Source: Nitrososphaerales archaeon (lineage in GTDB: Archaea; Thermoproteota; Nitrososphaeria; Nitrososphaerales; Gagatemarchaeaceae). Taken from it: a stretch of DNA of 5,993 nucleotides. A program made the translations under genes and the position numbers. The notes under the pieces are model-generated. The model was not told where the DNA came from, ran no database searches, and saw only the letters and a program-made list of their open reading frames with translations. Shown here in pieces: positions 1-5,362 of this stretch (positions within the stretch are counted from its first letter, which is position 1; every line of letters starts with the position of its first letter). The stretch covers positions 1 through 5,993 of the forward strand of contig JASHUK010000160.1 of assembly GCA_030040055.1 (NCBI GenBank). Reading direction: 5' to 3'.

Positions 1-1143
1 GGTTCCGGTGTTGAACAACAGCGTGCGCTCGTCTCTCGCCACCGCACCCCTCGCCACCAGTTCGTCGTACGCGGCGAGTGCCGCGCCTCCCTCAGGGCAT
101 GCGAATATGCCCCGCCTTGCGAGTTCCTTCATCGAGCTCAGTATGCTTCCCTCGGAAACGGCTATCGCCGTCCCTTTGCTTTCTCTGAGAACCTCGAGTA
201 TCTGCTTCGCTGCGAACGGCTTGGGGACCCTCAACCCGCTGGCGACCGTAGGGGCGTCCGGCGCGGGCGCGTCGACGGTGGACCTGCCGGCGGCGAAGGC
301 AGCGACTACCGGCATGCACGCCTCCGACTGGACGGAGACCATCCTGGGCCTCTTACTTCCTGTCCAGCCCATCCGCTCCATCTCTCCGAACGCCTTCCAC
401 ATCCCGAGGAGTCCGGTTCCTCCGCCGGTGGGATAGACTATAACGTCAGGGAGGTCAAACTCCGTCTGCTCTGCGACCTCGTATCCCATGGTCTTCTTCC
501 CCTCCAGCCTGTACGGTTCCTTCAGGGTGGACATGTCGAAATAGCCGCCGCCTGAGTCCTTCGCCATCCTTCTCGCCGCGTCGCTTATGTTGCCTTCGAC
601 GGTCACCAGCTCGGAGCCGTATGCCCTGCACTCCTTGGCGGTCGACGGCGGCGAGTCGACAGGCATGTACACGCGTGCCCCCAGGCCGGCTGCCGCCGCA
701 TAGCACGCCAGCGCCGCCCCGGCGTTTCCCGCGGACGGGACCGCCAGCCTTCGGAGTCCCAGCTCCTTGGCCTTCGAAACGGCGACCGACATGCCTCTGG
801 CCTTGAACGTGCCCGTCGGCTGCAGTCCCTCGTCCTTCACGGCCAGCCCCTCGCGCAGGATTACTAGCGGCGTGAAGCCTTCGCCGAGCGATACGATGTT
901 CCTCCTGTCCCTGACGGGAAGCAGCTCGCGGTAGCGCCACAGGGTCGGCTCCCTCCACTTCAGCGCGGAGGGACTGACCCGCTTCCCGGCTTCGTCGTAA
1001 TCGTATGCCGAGCTGAGCATGGACCCGCACTCGGGGCAGACTGTTTGGACCTGACTCGGGTCAAGGGAGAGACCACATGACACGCACTTGAGTTCGGTCA
1101 ACAGCGACCCGCTCGGGTGCGCTCCGTCGGAAGGGCCCGTCAT
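1..1143 (-). CDS. thrC: Threonine synthase, C-terminus cut off by the window edge
   Basis: This PLP enzyme converts O-phosphohomoserine to threonine plus phosphate in the cytoplasm. The 381 codons seen contain an N-terminal zinc ribbon (Cys20/Cys23 and Cys36/Cys39), the KDEG-x-x-PTGTFKARG motif at residues 103-117 with the PLP lysine at Lys114, the SAGNAG loop at 137-142, and the glycine-rich phosphate-binding PTGGGTG at 238-244. The last codons read LLFNTGT, which matches the usual end of the family, so only a few residues should be missing. The start is the ATG at 1143; upstream there is no convincing Shine-Dalgarno, so the message may be leaderless. Compared with remembered relatives, the stretch between TPL (91-93) and KDEG (103) is about eight residues short. 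Related PLP enzymes such as threonine dehydratase lack this zinc ribbon, so the assignment is firm. It diverges from the tRNA gene. Confidence 0.93.
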   Translation of the reverse strand, partial: MTGPSDGAHPSGSLLTELKCVSCGLSLDPSQVQTVCPECGSMLSSAYDYDEAGKRVSPSALKWREPTLWRYRELLPVRDRRNIVSLGEGFTPLVILREGLAVKDEGLQPTGTFKARGMSVAVSKAKELGLRRLAVPSAGNAGAALACYAAAAGLGARVYMPVDSPPSTAKECRAYGSELVTVEGNISDAARRMAKDSGGGYFDMSTLKEPYRLEGKKTMGYEVAEQTEFDLPDVIVYPTGGGTGLLGMWKAFGEMERMGWTGSKRPRMVSVQSEACMPVVAAFAAGRSTVDAPAPDAPTVASGLRVPKPFAAKQILEVLRESKGTAIAVSEGSILSSMKELARRGIFACPEGGAALAAYDELVARGAVARDERTLLFNTGT

Positions 1144-1211
1144 TCCGGAGCCGCGACTATGAAGGGTTTCAAAGGGTTTTAGAATTGCACCGAGGCGACC
1201 TGCGAATTCGT
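1144..1211. promoter_or_regulatory. Divergent promoter region between thrC and tRNA-Leu
   Basis: These 68 bp must serve both the minus-strand thrC and the plus-strand tRNA. An AT-rich block at 1177-1185 (TTTTAGAAT) lies about 31 nt before the tRNA 5' end and is the best TATA candidate for it. On the minus strand a weaker TTTGAAA at 1167-1173 lies about 27 nt before the thrC ATG, which would fit a leaderless transcript. Both matches are imperfect; this is inference from archaeal promoter spacing. Confidence 0.35.
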
Positions 1212-1296
1212 GCGGGGGTCGCCCAGCCTGGTCAACGGCGTGGGACTGAGGCTCCCATCCCTTAGGGGTTCGTGGGTTCGAATCCCACCCCCCGCA
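1212..1296 (+). tRNA. tRNA-Leu, anticodon GAG
   Basis: This is a class II tRNA of 85 nt that folds fully by eye. The acceptor stem pairs GCGGGGG (1212-1218) with CCCCCGC (1289-1295), followed by discriminator A at 1296. The D stem pairs GCC (1221-1223) with GGC (1237-1239). The anticodon stem pairs TGGGA (1241-1245) with TCCCA (1253-1257), and the loop CTGAGGC places anticodon GAG at 1248-1250, reading CUC and CUU leucine codons. The long variable arm spans 1258-1271 with a CCC/GGG stem. The T arm pairs GTGGG (1272-1276) with CCCAC (1284-1288) around TTCGAAT. There is no intron, and the CCA end is not encoded (the next bases are TCCA), so it must be added after transcription. Confidence 0.97.
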
Positions 1297-1418
1297 TCCA
1301 CCCCTCCCCCTCCTTGGCACCCTCGAAGGCTCCTAGAACGCAGACAACGCCCACGGCTAGCTGGATGCCGCTCGACGCCGGGTGGGGGTTTACAAGACCA
1401 AGGTGGCGCTCCGTTTCC

Positions 1419-1424
1419 TTATTA
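1419..1424 (+). promoter_or_regulatory. Possible TATA box for the small membrane protein
   Basis: TTATTA stands out in a GC-rich surround and is centred about 27 nt upstream of the ATG at 1449. This is the spacing expected for an archaeal TATA box driving a leaderless message. There is no good purine-rich BRE directly upstream, so the call is tentative. Confidence 0.35.
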
Positions 1425-1448
1425 GCAGCCTGACCGTGCCAAGGGACC

Positions 1449-1715
1449 ATGTTCATTCCAGGCGCAATCTCAATTGCTTTCTACAAGCGACGGCCAAGCC
1501 GAATGCAGGTCGCTCTTGGCCTGGTTGCAACCATCGTTCTCTCCGGGTTGCTAGGTTACATCCAAGATGCAGGCACTTCGAGGGTCTGGTTGAACGTGGC
1601 GTTGGCGGCCATAGGTGGCGTCATCATCTATTTCGCCATATTGGCCTACCTGATCTACCGGTATCAGCCGAGACACCGACAAAAGGCCGCGCCTAGCCCC
1701 ACGAACCAAAGTTGA
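1449..1715 (+). CDS. Small two-helix membrane protein of unknown function
   Basis: I do not recognise a family. The 88-residue product has two hydrophobic segments at about residues 20-38 and 48-70. Basic clusters lie at both ends (KRRPSR at 13-18, and RYQPRHRQK at 71-79), which by the positive-inside rule puts both termini in the cytoplasm as a helical hairpin. The hydrophobic pattern and the TATA-like box 27 nt upstream of the ATG argue that it is real. An AAGGGA just before the ATG is too close and too weak to be a clear ribosome site. It lies alone between tRNA-Leu and a 260-nt non-coding stretch, with no operon partner. A 104-codon ORF overlapping it in another frame shows no membrane or domain pattern and is less likely. 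It could still be a chance ORF. Confidence 0.5.
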   Translation: MFIPGAISIAFYKRRPSRMQVALGLVATIVLSGLLGYIQDAGTSRVWLNVALAAIGGVIIYFAILAYLIYRYQPRHRQKAAPSPTNQS

Positions 1716-1837
1716 TTGCGTCGCCATCGGCTAAGGCCTGAATGTCTGGGAGCGGCTCGCAGTACCCCAACTTGCGGGTAGCACATCAGTTGTTGGTCAA
1801 GATGTCAAACGCGCCCGCAATTAGTGGTAACAAACCA

Positions 1838-1859
1838 TAAGTGCTTCAGGGAGCACTTA
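1838..1859. repeat. Perfect 8-bp inverted repeat (hairpin)
   Basis: TAAGTGCT at 1838-1845 and AGCACTTA at 1852-1859 are exact reverse complements around a 6-nt loop (TCAGGG). The element lies between the small membrane protein and the large membrane protein. No T-run follows on the plus strand, so an archaeal terminator is not obvious. A dimeric-repressor operator or an RNA hairpin in the leader of the downstream gene are equally possible. Confidence 0.5.
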
Positions 1860-1915
1860 GTTCCATTGCCTCTTCGGGGCGAGGGCCCTAAGCCATCTTC
1901 CGGGACGGCGGCATC

Positions 1916-1931
1916 GGAGGACTAGGAGGGG
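1916..1931 (+). promoter_or_regulatory. Strong Shine-Dalgarno-like block without a nearby normal start
   Basis: The sequence GGAGGACTAGGAGGGG carries two cores that would pair well with the end of 16S rRNA. No ATG, GTG or TTG lies 4-14 nt downstream in any frame. In the frame of the downstream gene, an ACG at 1937 is 5 nt after the second core and a CTG at 1958 is 26 nt after it. The first accepted start, GTG at 1979, is 47 nt away. Either initiation uses a rare codon, or the start codon has been lost, or the match is chance. Confidence 0.4.
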
Positions 1932-1978
1932 AGACTACGAATCCCTACGCTAAGGCTCTGGCCGGCGGCCTTGCAACC

Positions 1979-3574
1979 GTGGTCCCTCCCTATCTCGTCC
2001 AGCTCGCCACTGAAAGTCTTTACTTTTCCAAGTCCGTTAGCCTGTACTTCTTCTTCTCCAGTCTGCGACTTCCCTTCTTCATCATCTACATCGGGGTCGC
2101 CTCCGGAGTTGTGGGCCTCTTATGTTCCGACGACCTCCGCCTCGTCTGGCTGTCCTTCGCCGCAAGCCTGCTGGGGCTCTACCTCTTGCTGTTTGTCGGC
2201 TGCGACCCTCGGGTCTGCTACAGCACGGGTATCGACGGACTCGAGCCTCTCCGCTCGTTCTCATTCTTCTTCGCCGAAGGTATGGCCGTATCGGCGGTGG
2301 GCTTCTCAGCCAGGCACAGACTGCCACGAAATGAAGCCATGTTATCGAAGGCGGCGTTCTTCTATGCGGTCGCCTACTATCCGGTGATTTACACGGTGGC
2401 CGGGGCTAAGCTAGTCTCCCCGATCGCGCCTTTTCCTGTCCTAGCCGTCGTTACATTGGTTTCGCTCTTGACATCCGCGACAGTCTTGGACTCCGGAAGC
2501 AAACGCTGGACGGCCGTGGTGGTACCAATAGCAACTTTCTTGGCCCTGCTGTCCGTCTCAATCGGAATAGCAGCGCAGTACATCCCACAGATAGCTCCAC
2601 TAATGGGGGCCATGCTTGCCTGCGTTGCGGTCGCAGGCGTCGTCGGAGCCCTCGGACCTTTTGGCACCATGAGTGCAGCGAGTCGAATCGCAAAGTCGAA
2701 GGCCTTGGCTGTGGGCATAGTAGCCTTCGTCTTACTCTCGATAGTCGTGATCCCGATAGATGCAGTGAACGCGACAGCACCGAACCTGTCCACTGGTTCG
2801 TACTACTTTCTGACCCCGGTCGTTGTGGGGGGGTTCAATCCCGGACCAAACATCCGACCGAGGGGTGTGGCGGCGAACTTCACCTTCCAGGGGACAAACA
2901 CCTCGAGCATCCAGCCGGACAACTTCCTCGCTGCAGGGATCGGGGCCCACTCCCCCAACTGCTGCGTGGACGGGATTGACTATGGCTACCGGGGGGATGT
3001 CTTTGTATACCATAACGCGACCGAGGTCTTCGCCGCCAGTGCTTGGGAGGTGTGCGATGACATCATCGCCTGCGGGGGCCACACTTGGAAGCATCTGATG
3101 TACTTCTCATCGACACGCATCAACTCATCAATCGAAAGCAACTTTCAGCTCTCCATGAGCTGGCAGAACCACACCGCGATCTGGTCGTACAGTTCGGGTA
3201 ATGAAACCATGATCCTGGCCTCCTTCGGGGCCCCCAACCAGGACAATCCCTACTTCAACGCTGGGTGGGTAGGTCCGTCCTCAGTCCCTGGGCCTGGGGG
3301 ATACCCCTTCTTCCAGTTTGGGGTCATGAGCGCGTTCCCGATCGGCCATGGAGGATGGAGCGTCAGCATAACGTGCCCCTCCGTCTGGTCGAACTCGACT
3401 TGGGTGTGCCTGAGTCACGCGGAACTCATCGAGGGGGACAAGTCCTACTGGAAGTTTCTCTGGAGGTGGGGAGAGGACTATCCCGACGTCGGAGTCACGG
3501 TCAACGCCCAAACCAAGACGATGACGTTCCAGTACTCTCATGACCAGGTCCAGGACTTCCAGACCGCGTGGTAA
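1979..3574 (+). CDS. Polytopic membrane protein with a glycosylated, cysteine-containing outer domain; function unknown
   Basis: I do not recognise the family. From GTG 1979 the product has 531 residues. The N-terminal half has about eight hydrophobic segments, near residues 32-49, 54-74, 94-110, 124-142, 150-170, 177-199, 204-228 and 241-263. Basic loops at 111-124, 173-176 and 235-241 fit a cytoplasmic side and place the C-terminal half outside. Residues 264-531 form an aromatic- and glycine-rich, probably beta-sheet domain with six cysteines (328, 329, 359, 365, 466, 477) and nine N-glycosylation sequons (Asn 264, 269, 300, 307, 346, 382, 397, 408, 472). The membrane part contains no sequon. 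No catalytic motif is seen. A sugar- or peptide-binding surface protein, or a membrane-anchored enzyme, is possible but unproven. The start is uncertain: the frame is open back to 1892 and the ribosome-site block fits an earlier start. It faces the sulfur-transfer operon tail to tail. Confidence 0.8.
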   Translation: MVPPYLVQLATESLYFSKSVSLYFFFSSLRLPFFIIYIGVASGVVGLLCSDDLRLVWLSFAASLLGLYLLLFVGCDPRVCYSTGIDGLEPLRSFSFFFAEGMAVSAVGFSARHRLPRNEAMLSKAAFFYAVAYYPVIYTVAGAKLVSPIAPFPVLAVVTLVSLLTSATVLDSGSKRWTAVVVPIATFLALLSVSIGIAAQYIPQIAPLMGAMLACVAVAGVVGALGPFGTMSAASRIAKSKALAVGIVAFVLLSIVVIPIDAVNATAPNLSTGSYYFLTPVVVGGFNPGPNIRPRGVAANFTFQGTNTSSIQPDNFLAAGIGAHSPNCCVDGIDYGYRGDVFVYHNATEVFAASAWEVCDDIIACGGHTWKHLMYFSSTRINSSIESNFQLSMSWQNHTAIWSYSSGNETMILASFGAPNQDNPYFNAGWVGPSSVPGPGGYPFFQFGVMSAFPIGHGGWSVSITCPSVWSNSTWVCLSHAELIEGDKSYWKFLWRWGEDYPDVGVTVNAQTKTMTFQYSHDQVQDFQTAW

Positions 3575-3644
3575 CCGCACTCGGAGTCTAGCAACCACCA
3601 GACCATTATCCTAGTCCGTCTCCCAACTCCCCTGCTTGCACCGA

Positions 3645-3660
3645 CTGCCCTCGACGGCAG
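3645..3660. repeat. Small inverted repeat between convergent genes
   Basis: CTGCC (3645-3649) and GGCAG (3656-3660) pair around a 6-nt loop in the 100-bp space between the tail-to-tail membrane-protein gene and the GcvH/TusA gene. The position suits a two-way terminator, but the stem is only 5 bp and neither strand has a T-run after it, so the role is doubtful. Confidence 0.25.
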
Positions 3661-3674
3661 GACCAGGCTGCGCC

Positions 3675-4325
3675 CTAGCGCTTCTTCACAATGAAATGGA
3701 AGAGCGTCCCGTCGCGCCTGGCTTCTAGGAGAGAGTTCCCCGTCTGTCTCTCCCACCTCTCCATCTCGATCGCCGCGGTAGGGTCGTCGGAGACTACGTG
3801 TATGGTCGTCTCAGCAGGGGACACGGCGATTATTTCGTCTAGCTTCGACAGTACTGCGGCGCACTCGACTCCGATCTCGTATATCTCCATGTCTGGGAAG
3901 GCTGCGAAACAGTGGACCCGCAGCTCCAGGAGCCTGCTACGGACATTCGCAGCACATTGCGCCAAAGGAGCCAGAGACGTCTCCTCTCCGGTCTGCTTTA
4001 GCTTGGCGAGCCACCCATCATGGTAAGGGCTCTTGTTAACCAGGCGCGGGCTGTCGAGCACTGCGCCGTTTCTTTCGACGACAGTGCAGTCGAAAGGCGC
4101 TCGCACGACGTCGAAGTGGCGCGGGCCTTCGACCGAGCCGATGCTCTGCCCCCTGGCGACGCGAGTTCCAACTGACTTCAGCTTCACGGACTCGAACCCC
4201 CCGGACAGCCACCCTAGTGTGGGTGCCACGCCGATGACGTATATCCCGTCAGACTCGCGTGCCCAAGTCCCGTCCTCCACGTCGTACAGGAGTCCGTCGG
4301 GGTACTCGCAGTCGAGGATCTTCAT
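3675..4325 (-). CDS. GcvH-like domain fused to a TusA-like sulfur-carrier domain, lipoyl lysine replaced by arginine
   Basis: The product has 216 residues. Residues 1-112 match the glycine-cleavage H protein fold, including the PDGLLY/W-x-R opening, ESVKLKSVGTRVARGQSIG at 45-63, DSPRLVN at 91-97 and SPY-x-x-GWL at 99-106. An ungapped match of the lipoyl loop (VEGPRHFDVVRAP, 65-77) to the usual ESVKAASDIYAP puts Arg69 where the lipoylated lysine should be. Residues about 146-216 match TusA/SirA, with IGVEC at 151-155, SDDPTAA at 179-185, RQTGNSLLE at 193-201 and a DGTLFHFIV end strand. The sulfur-accepting cysteine is Cys155, but the usual CPxP reads CAAV. The start is ATG 4325, matching the usual H-protein N-terminus; a GTG at 4391 overlapping the rhodanese stop would add a basic 22-residue tail. 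It follows the rhodanese by 62 nt, so a cytoplasmic sulfur relay is likely. Glycine cleavage itself is not. Confidence 0.82.
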   Translation of the reverse strand: MKILDCEYPDGLLYDVEDGTWARESDGIYVIGVAPTLGWLSGGFESVKLKSVGTRVARGQSIGSVEGPRHFDVVRAPFDCTVVERNGAVLDSPRLVNKSPYHDGWLAKLKQTGEETSLAPLAQCAANVRSRLLELRVHCFAAFPDMEIYEIGVECAAVLSKLDEIIAVSPAETTIHVVSDDPTAAIEMERWERQTGNSLLEARRDGTLFHFIVKKR

Positions 4326-4387
4326 TTCTTGTTCCCGTCGTCGTCTTGATTCAACTCCGCGCGGGCCCCCCGGACGGGAACGCCCGC

Positions 4388-5254
4388 TCACCTCTCGATA
4401 GGCTGCCTTACTGAGTTGCCCCATTCAGTCCAAGAGCCGTCGTAGTTCTTCACGTCGGGGAAGCCTAGCAAGTACTTGAGGACGAACCAGGAGAATGACG
4501 ACCTCTCTCCGATCCTGCAGTAGGTTATGACCTCCCTGTCTGCGGTCACACCCTTCGACTTGTACAGCTCGTCGAGTTGGGCCCTGGACTTGAATGTCCC
4601 GTCTGCATCATTGACAGCTTGCGCCCAAGGGATGTTTTGTGCCCCGGGAATGTGCCCGCCTCTCTGGGCGTGTTCGGTGGGGTACTCCGGCGGGGCCAGC
4701 ACTTCACCGGTGAACTCCTTGGGGCCCCTGACGTCTACTAGCACCCTGCTGCGGGACCTTATGGACGCGCTGACGTAGTCCTTGTACGCTCTGATCCTCT
4801 CTTCCGGCTCTGAGGCTACGTAGCTCGTTCTCTGATACTGGGGGCCATCCTTGGTCAGTGGGCGGTCCTCGAGCAACCACTTCTTCCTTCCCCCGTTCAT
4901 CAGCCTCACGTCTTTCACCCCATAGTACTTCAGGTCCCAGAACGCGTAGGCCGCAAACCAGTTGTTGAAGTCCCCGTAGAGAACAATGGTCGTGTCCTTC
5001 GTTACGCCGTTCCGCCCGAGCAGGTCCTCCAACTCCTTCCGTGAGAGAATGTCTCTGTTCAGCGGGTCGTTCATATCCTTCTTCCAGTCGAATAGGACGG
5101 CGCCAGGTATGTGGCCTGCGCCGTAGTTGGCCACTGGGTCGTAGTCAACCTCCGCGACCCTGACAGAGCGGTCCTGCAGATGGTTGCCCACCCACTCTGT
5201 GTCGACTAGAACCTCCGGGTGCGCGTACGTCGGCTCCTTGGGGGAGCCGCTCAA
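4388..5254 (-). CDS. Tandem-domain rhodanese (thiosulfate sulfurtransferase)
   Basis: This enzyme moves sulfane sulfur from thiosulfate or a persulfide donor to a thiol acceptor through a cysteine persulfide. The 288-residue product has the two-domain layout of the CysA/SseA type. The N-terminal domain (about 14-135) keeps AGHIPGA at 46-52 and GGRKKW at 121-126, but its active loop reads YGDFNNW with no cysteine, so it is structural. The C-terminal domain (about 155-288) has DVRGPKEF at 174-181, GGHIPGA at 199-205, the catalytic loop CRIGER at 246-251 with Cys246, and the family end YDGSWTEWG at 271-279. The start is TTG 5254, the only standard start codon near the 5' end of the frame, with GGGGGAG at 5262-5268 giving 7-nt spacing; an in-frame stop lies just upstream at 5275-5277. 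It is first or second in an operon with the GcvH/TusA fusion. The close likeness to actinobacterial enzymes may mean transfer. Confidence 0.93.
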   Translation of the reverse strand: MSGSPKEPTYAHPEVLVDTEWVGNHLQDRSVRVAEVDYDPVANYGAGHIPGAVLFDWKKDMNDPLNRDILSRKELEDLLGRNGVTKDTTIVLYGDFNNWFAAYAFWDLKYYGVKDVRLMNGGRKKWLLEDRPLTKDGPQYQRTSYVASEPEERIRAYKDYVSASIRSRSRVLVDVRGPKEFTGEVLAPPEYPTEHAQRGGHIPGAQNIPWAQAVNDADGTFKSRAQLDELYKSKGVTADREVITYCRIGERSSFSWFVLKYLLGFPDVKNYDGSWTEWGNSVRQPIER

Positions 5255-5343
5255 GCTCGAACTCCCCCAATTGAGTCATAGCGACCCCCTACACTTGGGG
5301 TCGCTTTCGCCGTAGCAACTTCCGTCTTCGGTAGGCTGGTCAT
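5251..5343 (-). CDS. Possible 30-residue leader peptide or small protein before the rhodanese
   Basis: A short ORF opens at ATG 5343 and runs 30 codons to a TGA at 5251-5253. Its product begins MTSLPKTEVATAK and ends GGVRA; I recognise no family, and there is no membrane segment or cysteine. Three things support translation. AGGAGGAA at 5351-5358 sits 7 nt before the ATG. The stop overlaps the rhodanese TTG start in a TTGA arrangement, typical of translational coupling. The ORF also fills the gap between the likely promoter and the rhodanese. A perfect 9-bp hairpin lies inside it, which would suit a leader-peptide control. It is short enough to be chance, and the AT-rich box at 5368-5374 could instead give a leaderless start at the same ATG. 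Confidence 0.42.
   Translation of the reverse strand: MTSLPKTEVATAKATPSVGGRYDSIGGVRA
5262..5268 (-). promoter_or_regulatory. Ribosome binding site deciding the TTG start of the rhodanese
   Basis: GGGGGAG on the minus strand lies 7 nt before TTG 5254. No ATG or GTG in this frame is available upstream before the in-frame stop, so this site is the main support for the TTG start. It sits just downstream of the hairpin at 5280-5305. Confidence 0.6.
5280..5305. repeat. Perfect 9-bp inverted repeat (hairpin) before the rhodanese
   Basis: AGCGACCCC at 5280-5288 and GGGGTCGCT at 5297-5305 are exact reverse complements around an 8-nt loop. On the minus-strand message this GC-rich hairpin lies inside the possible leader ORF and 11 nt before the rhodanese ribosome site. 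It could be a transcript hairpin controlling the rhodanese or an operator for a dimeric regulator. No T-run follows on the minus strand; on the plus strand only TTT follows. Confidence 0.6.
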
Positions 5344-5350
5344 CCCGTCC

Positions 5351-5358
5351 TTCCTCCT
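5351..5358 (-). promoter_or_regulatory. Ribosome binding site of the possible leader ORF
   Basis: AGGAGGAA on the minus strand precedes ATG 5343 by 7 nt. It is the strongest Shine-Dalgarno match with good spacing in the window and the main reason to take the 30-codon ORF seriously. Confidence 0.45.
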
Positions 5359-5362
5359 GATT

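Larger units (their letters stand above)
1716..1978. other. Non-coding stretch or leader before the large membrane protein
   Basis: No convincing ORF is present on either strand. It holds a perfect hairpin at 1838-1859 and a purine-rich ribosome-site block at 1916-1931. The frame of the downstream gene is open back to a TAA at 1889-1891, so part of this stretch (1892-1978) could be translated if an unusual start is used. Base composition around 1790-1865 is more AT-rich than in the neighbouring genes, as expected for a promoter or untranslated leader. Confidence 0.5.

Noticed and set aside
455..1030. 191-codon minus-strand ORF rich in arginine and glycine
   Set aside because: It is a shadow in another frame of threonine synthase, whose own frame carries all family motifs without a stop.
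1210..1456. Short ORFs over the tRNA on both strands, with peptides such as GSWVRIPPP (plus) and RGVGFEPTNP (minus)
   Set aside because: These are the well-known false peptides produced by translating a tRNA T-arm region; the tRNA folds perfectly and explains the sequence.
1938..1945. CGAATCCC, matching part of the tRNA-Leu T arm, as a possible attachment-site copy
   Set aside because: Only 8 bp are shared and the match stops at once on both sides; no integrase is present. Chance is the simpler explanation.
2389..2793. 134-codon minus-strand ORF inside the large membrane protein gene
   Set aside because: It is the complement of helix-coding sequence, with low-complexity Ala/Thr composition and no domain pattern or ribosome site.
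3691..4401. Two long plus-strand ORFs opposite the GcvH/TusA gene
   Set aside because: They are antisense shadows; the minus-strand frame carries recognisable GcvH and TusA motifs.
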